Counted from the stretch's first letter, positions 6,654-15,553 are shown. The stretch: 21,442 nt of DNA from Bacteroidota bacterium (GCA_947460795.1 CANHJA010000011.1:1-21442), one strand, 5' to 3'. Numbers and translations are program-made. The notes: a model not told the origin generated them from the letters alone.

Positions 6654-7370
6654 CTAACCAATTTCTAAAAGTTTAACTGCATTTTCAGCAGCCACTTTAC
6701 TGGCCTCTTTTTTATTGTTTGCGGTAGATTGAGTAATTAATTCCCCATCAATTTCTACACCAATCGTAAATACTTTTCTGCCGCGTTCTATTTTTTCCTC
6801 TAGGGTGGTGAATTCTATTTTTTTTCCAAATTTAGTAGCCCATCCAATCAATCTGTTTTTAGTATTTACTTCTAAACTTTCTAACAATTCAATGTCAACA
6901 AATGGCAATAGGATTCGTTTTCGAATAAATGTTCGAGTAACCGCATACCCTTTGTCGATATAGATAGCACCAATTAAAGCTTCCAATGCATTCCCAAAAA
7001 TTTGAGAATCACGCAAAAAGTAATCTTGATTGTTGAACTTCATCAATGTCTTCAATCCAAGTTTTATTCCAATGTCATTGAGTGTTTTTCGATTGACTAT
7101 TTTTGATCGCATATCAGTCAAATAACCTTCGCCTTTGGTAGGATATTTTACAAATAAATGTTCACTAATAATAGCTCCTAAAATGGAATCTCCTAAAAAC
7201 TCCAAACGCTCATTGTTTTCTTCTGTATTTAAATTATTTGAACGATGGGATAATGCCAATTCATATACCGCTAAATTGCTAGGAGTGAATCCCAATAATG
7301 CTTGCAAGTCTTTATCCAAAGAATTTCCTTTGATGAAAAAATGGGCTATAAAATCAGGAACAAAACGCAT
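6654..7370 (-). CDS. rnc: Ribonuclease III
   Basis: RNase III cleaves double-stranded RNA, processing rRNA precursors and structured mRNAs in the cytoplasm. The catalytic domain covers about 20-160. The family signature NERLEFLGDS is at 53-62 (Glu54, Glu57, Asp61 matching E. coli Glu38, Glu41, Asp45). The second metal-site block is FGNALEALIGAIYLD-like, with Glu130 in the place of E. coli Glu117 but Asn127 where E. coli has Asp114. A dsRNA-binding domain spans about 166-236 and ends NKKEASKVAAENAVKLL. The 238-residue length is normal. The gene is not next to acpP-fabF, a common arrangement, and converges on the small membrane protein with a one-base gap. A -7-like TATATTTG (7431-7438) lies upstream. 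Confidence 0.95.
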   Translation of the reverse strand: MRFVPDFIAHFFIKGNSLDKDLQALLGFTPSNLAVYELALSHRSNNLNTEENNERLEFLGDSILGAIISEHLFVKYPTKGEGYLTDMRSKIVNRKTLNDIGIKLGLKTLMKFNNQDYFLRDSQIFGNALEALIGAIYIDKGYAVTRTFIRKRILLPFVDIELLESLEVNTKNRLIGWATKFGKKIEFTTLEEKIERGRKVFTIGVEIDGELITQSTANNKKEASKVAAENAVKLLEIG

Positions 7371-7430
7371 GCAGTTAATTGTGAATTATATATTGTTAGT
7401 TGGTAATATTTCTAATTGTGTGTTAAAACT

Positions 7431-7438
7431 CAAATATA
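7431..7438 (-). promoter_or_regulatory. Candidate -7 box for rnc
   Basis: TATATTTG on the minus strand is a full match to TAnnTTTG, about 60 bp before the rnc ATG. No TTG stands at 19 bp; the trinucleotide there is ATT, which falls at the end of the DUF885 gene. Weak support. Confidence 0.35.
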
Positions 7439-7455
7439 TAATTAATCATTTACAA

Positions 7456-9228
7456 TTAATCATTACCATTTGCCCAGAGTGCTAATTTTTTCTCAAGCAC
7501 TTCTAAAGGCATATTGCCTCCATTTAAAATTTGTGTATGAAAATCAGCTAACTTAAATTTAGTACCAAGCTCTATTTGATATTTTTCTCTTAATTCTAAA
7601 ATCTTAAATTGACCAATTTTGTACGACAATGCTTGCCCTGGAATGGCCATGTAGCGCTCAATTTCGGCAGTAGCTTCTTCTTCTGAAATGCGCTCATTAT
7701 CTCTCATGTATTTTATTGCCTCTTCTCTTGTCATTCCTTTTGTATGAATGGCAACATCCACTACCAAGCGAATTGCGCGGTGCATAGCATCACTTAAATG
7801 TCCTAAATATTGATAGGGATTTTTAAATAAACCCAATTCTTTACCTAAGGTTTCTGTATACAATGCCCAACCTTCTGCATAGGCACTGTAACCTAAAAAT
7901 TTACGAAATTGTGGCAAGGTTTTATTTTCTTGTTGCAATGAGATTTGATAATGGTGGCCAGGAATCGCTTCATGTAAAAATAACGTTTCCATACCTACAA
8001 TATTAAATTTTGTAGCATCTAAAATGGGCGTATAAAAAATGCCAGGTCTTGTGCCATCTTCACTTCCAGCATTGTATTCGGCACTGGCGCTTGCTGCTCT
8101 AAATGCTTCTGTTTGTCTGATTTCAAATTTAGTTTTGGGTTCGTTTTCAAACAAAGTTTTTAATTGCGGTGCCATACAATTTTTAATTGCCCAAAAACTA
8201 TCCAACACTTCTTTAGGCGTTTTAAAAGGCGTGAATTGCTTATCTGTATTGATGAAATTAAAAAATTCTGGCAATGTTCCTTTAAATCCAACTTCAGTTT
8301 TTACTTTTTCCATTTCTGATTTTAACCGAGCCACTTCTTTCAATCCAATTTCATGAATTTCTTCAGGTTTTAAATTCGTGGTGGTGTAATTATGAATTAA
8401 ATATTGGTAATATGATGTGCCGTTTGGAATAGCAGAAATTCCTGCAGTGGTTCTGCAAGCAGGAATATATTCTTTTTCAAAAAATGTTTTCAGTTTGCTG
8501 TAAGCAGGAATCACTGAATTGGTGATATGGAAAAAATATAAGTTCTCTACTTTCGATTTTTCTTCTTTCGAGAATGTAGCAGGCATATTTTTTATGGGTT
8601 GATAAAAAATACTCTTGGTAGGATCTAATGTTAACACACTTTTTAATTGCGGAACTACTTTTTCTGCCAATGCTTTTGGAATTGTAATTCCTTGCGCCAT
8701 TCCTTTGCGCATGTTCTCTATGCATACATCTGCCCATGCAGGGAAGGCTTTCATTCTTGCCGAAAAATTTTCATAATCTTTCACTGTTTTAAAAGGTTGA
8801 TTGCCTTCGCCACTGCCTAATTGTGGAAACTCATTTGTAAAACTCCAAAACTGGTTGATAGGCATTAAATGGCTTGGAAATTTCAATCCTTCCAGGCTGT
8901 TATTTAATTCAAATTCAAATATTTCTTTTGATATTCTATCTTCATCTGATAATGATGCATCAATGGCTTTTGATTCGTTTAAATATTTTTCTAAAAAAAG
9001 TTTGATCGTATCTCTATAAGCATCGCTGTTATTCAATGGCAATAAATCGTTGTAGCGGTTATCTCCAATGGCGGTTGCTTCCAGTGGAAATAATTTCAAA
9101 TGTTCTTCCCAATAATTGGCAAATAATGAATTTAACTTGCTGTTCGATTCTTTCACAGATGAAGCATTGTTTTTGCATGATATCAACCACAACGTAAACA
9201 CCAACAATAGAGAAATGTATTTTTTCAT
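7456..9228 (-). CDS. DUF885 family zinc peptidase-like lipoprotein
   Basis: This 590-residue protein has a lipoprotein signal (MKKYISLLLVFTLWLISC, lipobox LISC, lipidated Cys18), so it should be anchored in a membrane facing the periplasm or outside. The rest is a DUF885 domain. Its core motif HEAIPGHH at 419-426 supplies the His/Glu set expected of a metallopeptidase of this family, and AEGWALYTE at 451-459 supplies the downstream Glu. DUF885 proteins are annotated as putative dipeptidyl or oligopeptide hydrolases; the true substrate here is unknown. The N-terminal part carries the family's FPLEATAIGDNRYND segment. It ends 85 bp before rnc on the same strand, so the two may share some transcription. 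A perfect -7 box lies 19 bp before the ATG. Confidence 0.9.
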   Translation of the reverse strand: MKKYISLLLVFTLWLISCKNNASSVKESNSKLNSLFANYWEEHLKLFPLEATAIGDNRYNDLLPLNNSDAYRDTIKLFLEKYLNESKAIDASLSDEDRISKEIFEFELNNSLEGLKFPSHLMPINQFWSFTNEFPQLGSGEGNQPFKTVKDYENFSARMKAFPAWADVCIENMRKGMAQGITIPKALAEKVVPQLKSVLTLDPTKSIFYQPIKNMPATFSKEEKSKVENLYFFHITNSVIPAYSKLKTFFEKEYIPACRTTAGISAIPNGTSYYQYLIHNYTTTNLKPEEIHEIGLKEVARLKSEMEKVKTEVGFKGTLPEFFNFINTDKQFTPFKTPKEVLDSFWAIKNCMAPQLKTLFENEPKTKFEIRQTEAFRAASASAEYNAGSEDGTRPGIFYTPILDATKFNIVGMETLFLHEAIPGHHYQISLQQENKTLPQFRKFLGYSAYAEGWALYTETLGKELGLFKNPYQYLGHLSDAMHRAIRLVVDVAIHTKGMTREEAIKYMRDNERISEEEATAEIERYMAIPGQALSYKIGQFKILELREKYQIELGTKFKLADFHTQILNGGNMPLEVLEKKLALWANGND

Positions 9229-9247
9229 TTTTAACTTTTTAAGTTTT

Positions 9248-9255
9248 CAAATATA
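9248..9255 (-). promoter_or_regulatory. Candidate -7 box for the DUF885 gene
   Basis: TATATTTG on the minus strand matches TAnnTTTG fully and lies 19 bp before the ATG. The trinucleotide 19 bp upstream of it is TTC rather than TTG. Confidence 0.4.
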
Positions 9256-9423
9256 TGGAATAATCACACAATTTGAAATTTGAAAAAGAATCAGATCATG
9301 TACTATTACATGGTATTCAAATAGCAATCAAAGTATTAAAAATCAGCACTGTATGAATATTTACACGCATTTTTACAATAGGAACTTAATTTTATCTATA
9401 GGCAATGATAAAAATCATTCCTT

Positions 9424-9465
9424 AAATACCCAATTCGTTAAAAATTACTAGAAAATTGGGTATTT
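9424..9465. repeat. Perfect 12-bp inverted repeat upstream of the desaturase gene
   Basis: AAATACCCAATT (9424-9435) is the exact reverse complement of AATTGGGTATTT (9454-9465), with an 18-nt loop. The plus-strand 3' side continues TATTTA, so a terminator or a structured 5' leader is possible, and so is an operator. It ends 37 bp before the preferred start of the desaturase. The preceding gene points away, so it has no evident transcript to terminate on the plus strand. Confidence 0.65.
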
Positions 9466-9502
9466 ATTTATGATATTTGCTTGTTCAAAATTTTACAAAC
9501 AA

Positions 9503-10567
9503 ATGTCAAAAGTAACATTCACTAATAATCCTCGACCATTTAAATCTTTGTTAGATGAGCGTATTAACGAATATTTTGATTCGAAAAATATCGATGTTAG
9601 AGGAAATTGGAAATTATACTCAAAAACAATTATCCTTTTGGTTGCTCTTTTTTCAGTTTATGGAATCATACTTTCCATTCAACCGCCCACTTGGTTTTCA
9701 TTGGTATTGTGTGCTTTGTTGGGATTAATTGAATCTACCATTGGCTTTAATGTAATGCATGATGCAGCACATGGTAGTTATAGTAAAAGCAATCGCATCA
9801 ATAATATCGTAACTTGGATTGGGGGCGATTTAATGGGTGGTAGCACATTTATGTGGAAAATAAAACACAATATTATTCATCACACTTACACCAATATTGA
9901 TGGCTTAGATGACGATATTGCCAAGTATCCTTTATTTCGATTAAGTCCACATCAAGAGGTTCGTTGGTTTCATAAGTTTCAGTATTTATATGCTGTGCCT
10001 TTGTATTTTTTCACAACATTCAATTGGATCTTGTTTGATGATTATTTAAAATTAGTTACGAAGAAAATATGTTCCACAGAAATTCGTCCGTTAAAATTGC
10101 GTGATCATCTGGAGTTTTGGAGTGGGAAAATTGTAAATATTACGTTGTTCTTCATTATACCTATTTTCATTTTTGGTTTTTGGCAAGCTTTAATTGGATT
10201 TTTTATCATGCATGCTGCACTGGGATTGAGTTTAGCTTTTGTATTTCAAATGGCTCATGCGGTTGAAGAAGCCTCATTTCCATTGCCCAATGAAGCTCAC
10301 AAAATGGAAGATGAATGGATGTTGCATCAAGTAAAAACAACCGTAAATTTTGCCATGAATAACAAAGTAATTTCATGGTTAGTAGGTGGTTTAAACTACC
10401 AAGTAGAGCATCATTTATATCCAAAAATTTCACACATTCATTATCCTCAAATCAGCAAAATTGTGCAACAAACTTGCAAGGATTTAAATGTTGAATACAA
10501 TGCCTTTCCAACATTTGGTAAAGCCTTGCTCTCTCACTTCAGATATTTAAAAGTATTGGGGAAATAA
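9503..10567 (+). CDS. Membrane fatty acid desaturase (acyl-lipid/acyl-CoA type)
   Basis: This is a di-iron integral-membrane desaturase that inserts a double bond into acyl chains. All three His boxes are present: HDAAH (86-90), HNIIHH (122-127) and QVEHH (300-304). The last is the QxxHH form typical of front-end or linoleoyl-CoA-type desaturases; no cytochrome b5 domain is attached. Hydrophobic pairs near 45-80 and 205-250 fit a four-helix topology with the His boxes on the cytoplasmic face. I chose the ATG at 9503 (MSKVTFTNNPRP) over the upstream ATG at 9470 because the family similarity starts there and the extra 11 residues look like untranslated leader. The gene stands alone, preceded by a perfect 12-bp inverted repeat that may control it. 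Regiospecificity cannot be read from the sequence. Confidence 0.92.
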   Translation: MSKVTFTNNPRPFKSLLDERINEYFDSKNIDVRGNWKLYSKTIILLVALFSVYGIILSIQPPTWFSLVLCALLGLIESTIGFNVMHDAAHGSYSKSNRINNIVTWIGGDLMGGSTFMWKIKHNIIHHTYTNIDGLDDDIAKYPLFRLSPHQEVRWFHKFQYLYAVPLYFFTTFNWILFDDYLKLVTKKICSTEIRPLKLRDHLEFWSGKIVNITLFFIIPIFIFGFWQALIGFFIMHAALGLSLAFVFQMAHAVEEASFPLPNEAHKMEDEWMLHQVKTTVNFAMNNKVISWLVGGLNYQVEHHLYPKISHIHYPQISKIVQQTCKDLNVEYNAFPTFGKALLSHFRYLKVLGK

Positions 10568-10742
10568 TATTTACGGCGAATAGTTTGATAATGACGTGTA
10601 TGCAAGATATTTTAGTTTAGTCTCTTTATATTCATTTTAACATACATAAGATTACTAGAATAGTTCTTTAGTTAAGAATTGATTGCATATGCTACAACAA
10701 ATATTATCTTCTAAATAAAACCGTTAAAGAAAACTTAAGGTG
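10568..10742. other. Intergenic stretch between the desaturase and the 727-residue protein gene
   Basis: AT-rich, with no ORF or clear hairpin terminator for the desaturase gene. The only recognisable element is the promoter that begins at its right end. Confidence 0.4.
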
Positions 10743-10772
10743 TTGTTTGGTGTGTTTTTTATAATAAATTTG
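10743..10772 (+). promoter_or_regulatory. Bacteroidota-type promoter, exact consensus
   Basis: TTG (10743-10745), exactly 19 bases, then TAAATTTG (10765-10772) match TTG-N19-TAnnTTTG at every fixed position. Transcription would start near 10777, leaving a leader of about 15 nt before the ATG at 10792. It probably also serves the downstream VWA-like gene. Confidence 0.8.
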
Positions 10773-10791
10773 CTACAACTACATTTTTTAC

Positions 10792-12975
10792 ATGAAGAAA
10801 CTATTTTTTGTTTTTGCGATGACTGCGGTTTCGATTTCGGCTTTTGCCCAAAAAGATAAAAGCGCTAAAAAAGATCCATGGAGTTCTGATGAATTGTGGA
10901 ATCCTATTCCAATTAATCGTCAATTATCACATGATAAAATTGATCGCTTACAAAAGCAAATTGATGAATTTGATGGGAAAATTAATAAAGACATCAATTT
11001 AATAGGCGACGACAATGGCAGTGAAATAATTTCGGATGCAATTATTAGACGGGTTGATAGATTGCAAATTATTCTTGAAAATTTACCGATCGATCATTGG
11101 ACAAAAGTGAAATATTTTTTGTTGTTAGAAGAAGATGTAAAGCAATGCTACAATGATATTACAGCGAATACAGCCGATGCAAATTATTACAAAGATTTAA
11201 TTTATAATTTTGAAGTCATTTTTAAAAAGCAATTAGAAGGAGAAAGTATTTTGTCGCATATCAATGAAAATTTTACTCGTTCCTTGTTTGGAAGTATGCA
11301 CATGTATAAAGACGATAAAGCTTGTATAGCGGCTGCATATAATGGAATGGTAAAAATGTATCCAGAAGAAATGATGAAACGTTTCAATGAATATGCTTAC
11401 ATGGATGCAGCGACTACAATGATGGCATATTTAGTAAAGAAAAATCCAAGTTTGATTTTGACATATGCCACATCCACTGCTCAAGAAAGAAATGCAGTAA
11501 GAAAAAGTAAGGACCCCTTAGTGATGAAAATTGTGGAAATTGCAGACAAAGCAAAAACGCCATTAAAAGCCATCGTTTACCTTGATCAATTAAACAATGG
11601 TTCAATGACTATTGCGCAAGTAAATGCGGTAACGGAAGACAATGCATCTTATTATAAAAGTTTAGTGCAATTGCGCTTGAATGACAATCCAATGTCGAAA
11701 AAAGTAATCGAACGTGAAAGTAAATTGCAAGCGTTGGAATATGTAAGAACGATGAATGAATTGCATGAAGCGCAAGATCCCGTTCGTTTTAAATGCATTG
11801 AACCATTGACTGCCAAAGAAATTTATTTCTTATTAGTAATGTGTAGCGATGAAATTTATACCAGTACGTTTGTAGGTTCGTTTAATAGAATGTTGCCTAA
11901 AATGGGAGCCACAAAAGGCGATGTGTTTTTGCAAGAAATGAACATGGATAAATTCAGAACATTTATTCGAATGAGCGCTGGTTACAATAAATTAGATGAG
12001 TTTTTAGCAACCATGGATGAGCCAAGTAAAAATAATTTAATGGCCTCTTTTGTTCACAATATTGATAAAAATCCTGAAACCGATGTAGCCGATGCAGTGG
12101 ATGTAGCCGATGCTTTTGGAAGTATTAAAGACGAAAATCTATTGTATTATTTATTGGAAGAATTGAAAAAAGACTATGAAAGAACGTATCAAGATAACAA
12201 TAAACGCGGGTTGATTACGTATTTCTTATTAAACACGCTTTGCACGTCTATTTTAAGCCCAGAAGAAACGAATGATGATTTACAAGCTCAATTAAAAGTG
12301 CCTCCAATTAGTTTTGTAACAGATAAAAGTTTGTTGGATGCAAAAGGCAGAGTTATTATGCAAACCTATTTTTATGGAGATGATGATGGGAAACAATCCT
12401 ATGGAAGTTTCATGACAAATTTTAAAGCGGATGAATGGAAAATTGAAAAGAATGCTCAATGGACAACCATTACCTCTACCAAAGGAAGTCCTGTTACCGT
12501 TTATGCCAATATGCCTTTACAAGAACCTCAAGATGAGGAAGCTCAAAATGCATTGAATGATTATTTGAAAAAAAATAATGTGAGCCCATCTATTTTAGTG
12601 CATCGCGGGCACAGTTATCATTTAGCTACTACATTGAAAAACATTACTCCTCAAAACAAAATTATTGTCTTGGGTTCTTGTGGTGGATATCATAATTTAT
12701 CTTCCATATTAACAAAGTCAGAAGATGCCCATATTATTTCGAGTAAGCAAACAGGAACCATGTTGGTGAACGATCCTATTGTAAGGGCTTTAAATAATCG
12801 ATTAACTCAATCAAAAGATATTAACTGGATTGATTTATGGGATGACGTAGGCAAGCAAATGAATACGCCTGCTTTGCAAGATAAATTTAATGATTATGTT
12901 CCTCCTCATAAAAACATGGGTGCATTGTTTTTAAAAGCATTCAAAATTCAAATGAAAGAGAATGGGTTACTGTAA
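10792..12975 (+). CDS. Exported protein of unknown family with a possible clan CD-like His/Cys dyad
   Basis: I do not recognise this 727-residue protein by family. It has a good Sec signal peptide (residues 1-19, ending AFAQ) and no lipobox, so it is exported. The long middle (about 40-560) looks mainly helical, polar and charged, without recognisable motifs. Near the C-terminus the pattern changes: a beta-like stretch leads to SILVHRGHSYH (His604, His607), followed by KIIVLGSCGG (Cys630). A hydrophobic strand with His, then a second strand ending in a small residue plus Cys, is the arrangement of clan CD peptidases and CHAT domains (caspase, gingipain, clostripain). After the Cys comes a segment with AHIISSKQ and a Asp-containing helix, also reminiscent of CHAT. 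This assignment is inference. The VWA-like membrane gene follows after 40 bp, suggesting joint function in the envelope. Confidence 0.75.
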   Translation: MKKLFFVFAMTAVSISAFAQKDKSAKKDPWSSDELWNPIPINRQLSHDKIDRLQKQIDEFDGKINKDINLIGDDNGSEIISDAIIRRVDRLQIILENLPIDHWTKVKYFLLLEEDVKQCYNDITANTADANYYKDLIYNFEVIFKKQLEGESILSHINENFTRSLFGSMHMYKDDKACIAAAYNGMVKMYPEEMMKRFNEYAYMDAATTMMAYLVKKNPSLILTYATSTAQERNAVRKSKDPLVMKIVEIADKAKTPLKAIVYLDQLNNGSMTIAQVNAVTEDNASYYKSLVQLRLNDNPMSKKVIERESKLQALEYVRTMNELHEAQDPVRFKCIEPLTAKEIYFLLVMCSDEIYTSTFVGSFNRMLPKMGATKGDVFLQEMNMDKFRTFIRMSAGYNKLDEFLATMDEPSKNNLMASFVHNIDKNPETDVADAVDVADAFGSIKDENLLYYLLEELKKDYERTYQDNNKRGLITYFLLNTLCTSILSPEETNDDLQAQLKVPPISFVTDKSLLDAKGRVIMQTYFYGDDDGKQSYGSFMTNFKADEWKIEKNAQWTTITSTKGSPVTVYANMPLQEPQDEEAQNALNDYLKKNNVSPSILVHRGHSYHLATTLKNITPQNKIIVLGSCGGYHNLSSILTKSEDAHIISSKQTGTMLVNDPIVRALNNRLTQSKDINWIDLWDDVGKQMNTPALQDKFNDYVPPHKNMGALFLKAFKIQMKENGLL

Positions 12976-13015
12976 ATTTTATTATTAAAGTATATTTACA
13001 TTTTATAAAAATAAA

Positions 13016-15097
13016 TTGAATTTTTCGTTTGCATATCCGACCTGGTTTCTTTTATTCTGCTTGTGTGTAGGATTTATTTTTGCTTTTGCTTTATATTTTA
13101 AAAAGAAAAATAATTTTCCTTTTACGTGGCAATTTGTTTTGGTCATCTTAACTCGATTTTTTACCGGAGCCATATTGGTTTTTTTGTTGCTGTCGCCAAT
13201 TTTAAAGTACTTACAAAAAAAAGAAGACAAACCAACCATTGCTTTTATACAAGATAATTCAGCGTCTATTAAAAATGCGTTTAAGAAAATAGACAGTGTA
13301 GCATATCAAAAAAATGTGCGTGATTTAATTGCTGAATTGCAAAAAGACTATAATGTAAAAACTTTTTCATTGGGCAATCAGTTAAAGGACAGTTTGCATT
13401 TTGAGTACAACGAAAATGGCAGTGATTTATCGTCTCCTTTAGAAACCATTATGACTACCTTGGAAAATGAAAATTTAGGTGCTGTAATACTCGCCTCTGA
13501 TGGAATTTACAATAAAGGAATGTCTCCATTGAATCTTACATATCCATTTAAAGGAGCTGTGTATTCAATCGGTTTAGGCGATACAACTATTCAGCGGGAT
13601 GCTTTAGTAGCAAGGGTTTTTGCAAATAAAATGGTCTATTTAGGAGATCAATTTGCTATTCGAAGCGATGTTTCTGCATATGCTTGCAAAGGTTCATCTG
13701 TGACCGTTTCAGTGTTTAGTCATTCTGCCAATCGGGTAGTGGCTACGCAAAATTTTTCGGTTACTGAGGAACGTTTTTCAAAGTCAATTGAAACAATAAT
13801 TGATGCCCGTTCGGTAGGGGTTCAACATTATACAATTTCTATTTCAAAAGTTGATGGAGAGCAAAATATTGCCAACAATGCACAGGACGTTTATATAGAA
13901 GTAATTGACAGTAAAGAAAATGTGTTGATTGTTGCCAATGCACCGCATCCCGATATTTTTGCTTTGAAAGAAGCCTTGACAAAAAACAAAAATTTCAAAG
14001 TTGATATTAAAACAGCTCAAAAAGTAGATGCCAATATCAGTGACTACAATTTAGTGGTTTTACATAATTTGCCATCTGTAAATTACAATGTCAATAGTAT
14101 TTTAGAACAAGCAAAAAAAATGGGAATTTCATTGTGGTTTATCACAGGTTCTCAAACTGCTATTTCATTATTTAATCAAGCTCAAAATTGCTTGCAAATA
14201 GCACCGAGGGGCATGTCTTTGAATGATGCATCTGCTAATTTAAATAAAGAGTTTTCATATTTTACATTGTCAAATACAACCGGTTTATTGCAATTGCCGC
14301 CATTGGCAACTCCTTTTGGAGAATATACCACTGGCGCCAATACACAAGTATTAATGACGCAAAAAATTGGATCTGTAAACACCAATTATCCGTTGTGGAT
14401 TGTGCAACAAAATAATGCGGCAAGAGTTGGTGTAACTGCTGGAGAAGGTTTGTGGCGCTGGCGTTTATATGATTATCAACAACATAAAAATCATAATTTA
14501 GTGGATGAATACATCCTGAAAACAGCACAGTTTTTGTCGGTTAAACACGATAAAAAACAATTCAGAACTACGCTTCAAAAATCAGTATTTACCGAAAGTG
14601 AACCAATCACTTTTGATGCAGAATTATATAATGAAAACTATGAACTCATCAATACACCCGATGTGAATTTAACCATTACGGATGAGGCCAATACAAAGAA
14701 AAAATACAGTTTAAATAAAGAAGGGAATTCTTATTCTTTGTCGCTGGGAAATTTAGCAGCAGGTAAATATGCTTATACGAGTCAAACTGCTTACAATGGA
14801 AAAAATTATTCTGCATCAGGAAATTTTTCTGTGGTAGCAATCAATATTGAAGATGTGAATACTACAGCTGATTTTGGGATGTTAAATCAATTGGCAAAAA
14901 ACTATGGTGGGGAGTTTGTTTACCCTTCAGAAATCAATTCAATAAAAGAGAAAATCAAGAATAATCAAGCTGTTAAAACCATTTTAAGAACACAAGTAAA
15001 TACTGAGCCACTGATTAATTGGAAATGGTTATTTGGATTGCTTATATTCTTGCTTTCGATAGAATGGTTTATCAGAAAATATACAGGGAACTATTAA
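13016..15097 (+). CDS. Membrane-anchored VWA-like domain protein
   Basis: The 693-residue protein has two N-terminal membrane segments (about 8-28 and 38-62), a large extracytoplasmic part and a C-terminal membrane helix (about 670-686: LLIFLLSIEWF). Right after the second helix comes a von Willebrand A-like domain: IQDNSAS at 78-84 fits the DxSxS metal site (Asp80, Ser82, Ser84), and LASDG at 159-163 fits the later Asp of the MIDAS. A beta-rich region with NIANNAQ and a strand-loop pattern follows, as in Bacteroidota proteins of this build. The start is TTG at 13016 (LNFSFAYPTW); an in-frame stop at 12986 leaves no ATG upstream. It lies 40 bp after the exported 727-residue protein and probably shares its promoter. 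VWA proteins usually act as protein-binding scaffolds; the ligand here is unknown. Confidence 0.8.
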   Translation: MNFSFAYPTWFLLFCLCVGFIFAFALYFKKKNNFPFTWQFVLVILTRFFTGAILVFLLLSPILKYLQKKEDKPTIAFIQDNSASIKNAFKKIDSVAYQKNVRDLIAELQKDYNVKTFSLGNQLKDSLHFEYNENGSDLSSPLETIMTTLENENLGAVILASDGIYNKGMSPLNLTYPFKGAVYSIGLGDTTIQRDALVARVFANKMVYLGDQFAIRSDVSAYACKGSSVTVSVFSHSANRVVATQNFSVTEERFSKSIETIIDARSVGVQHYTISISKVDGEQNIANNAQDVYIEVIDSKENVLIVANAPHPDIFALKEALTKNKNFKVDIKTAQKVDANISDYNLVVLHNLPSVNYNVNSILEQAKKMGISLWFITGSQTAISLFNQAQNCLQIAPRGMSLNDASANLNKEFSYFTLSNTTGLLQLPPLATPFGEYTTGANTQVLMTQKIGSVNTNYPLWIVQQNNAARVGVTAGEGLWRWRLYDYQQHKNHNLVDEYILKTAQFLSVKHDKKQFRTTLQKSVFTESEPITFDAELYNENYELINTPDVNLTITDEANTKKKYSLNKEGNSYSLSLGNLAAGKYAYTSQTAYNGKNYSASGNFSVVAINIEDVNTTADFGMLNQLAKNYGGEFVYPSEINSIKEKIKNNQAVKTILRTQVNTEPLINWKWLFGLLIFLLSIEWFIRKYTGNY

Positions 15098-15553
15098 CTA
15101 TTGAGGCAATTCTACTGAAATGTCTACTATTTCCTCTTTTTCAAACCAAATAGTCAATCCAATAGCATTGTACGTATAAATATATTCTGGCAAATCCTTC
15201 TCAATTTGTAAATCTATTTCTATTTTATTTTCCTTGTAATACGCCTCAATATTGTCTATGATTGTGGTTTTATTTTCTTTACTAAAATCAATTTCGTTAA
15301 AGAGTAAATTGTTTGAATGGATAGACATGTATTCAAAAATTTTACCATCAAAATGAAGAAAAATAGAAATGTCGTGTTGGTCAAAATAAAGTTCAATTGA
15401 ATTGAAACCATCGCCTTCATCATTGATTTCTCTTGATTCAGGTTTGCCTAAAATATCAATGATTTCCTCTTCTGTTGAAGTAAATAAAACTTCTCCCATT
15501 CCTTTAGTTGGAAAAAATGTTTTCATTAAATTGATATCTATTGGTTTTGACAT
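15098..15553 (-). CDS. Cytoplasmic protein of unknown function
   Basis: This 151-residue protein begins MSKPIDINLM at the ATG at 15553. The frame stays open for 29 codons upstream, but those codons are AT-rich leader-like sequence and the internal Met gives a typical start. It has no signal peptide or membrane segment and is acidic, with Glu/Asp/Ile-rich stretches. A segment TEEEIIDILGKPESRE followed by strands ending IELYFD, SIFLHFDG and LTIWFEKEE suggests an alpha/beta fold in which a helix precedes several strands; small immunity-like proteins can look like this, but I cannot name a family. Its TAG abuts the TAA of the VWA-like gene with no spacer, so transcripts converge. A weak -7-like TATATTTA lies upstream. 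Confidence 0.6.
   Translation of the reverse strand: MSKPIDINLMKTFFPTKGMGEVLFTSTEEEIIDILGKPESREINDEGDGFNSIELYFDQHDISIFLHFDGKIFEYMSIHSNNLLFNEIDFSKENKTTIIDNIEAYYKENKIEIDLQIEKDLPEYIYTYNAIGLTIWFEKEEIVDISVELPQ

Noticed and set aside
7440..7464. Tandem direct repeat AATTAATCATT
   Set aside because: Two AT-rich copies of 11 bp at the end of the DUF885 gene are too simple to call a functional repeat.
9470..9502. Upstream ATG giving an 11-residue longer desaturase
   Set aside because: The extra residues do not look like the family and fall in probable leader sequence after the hairpin.
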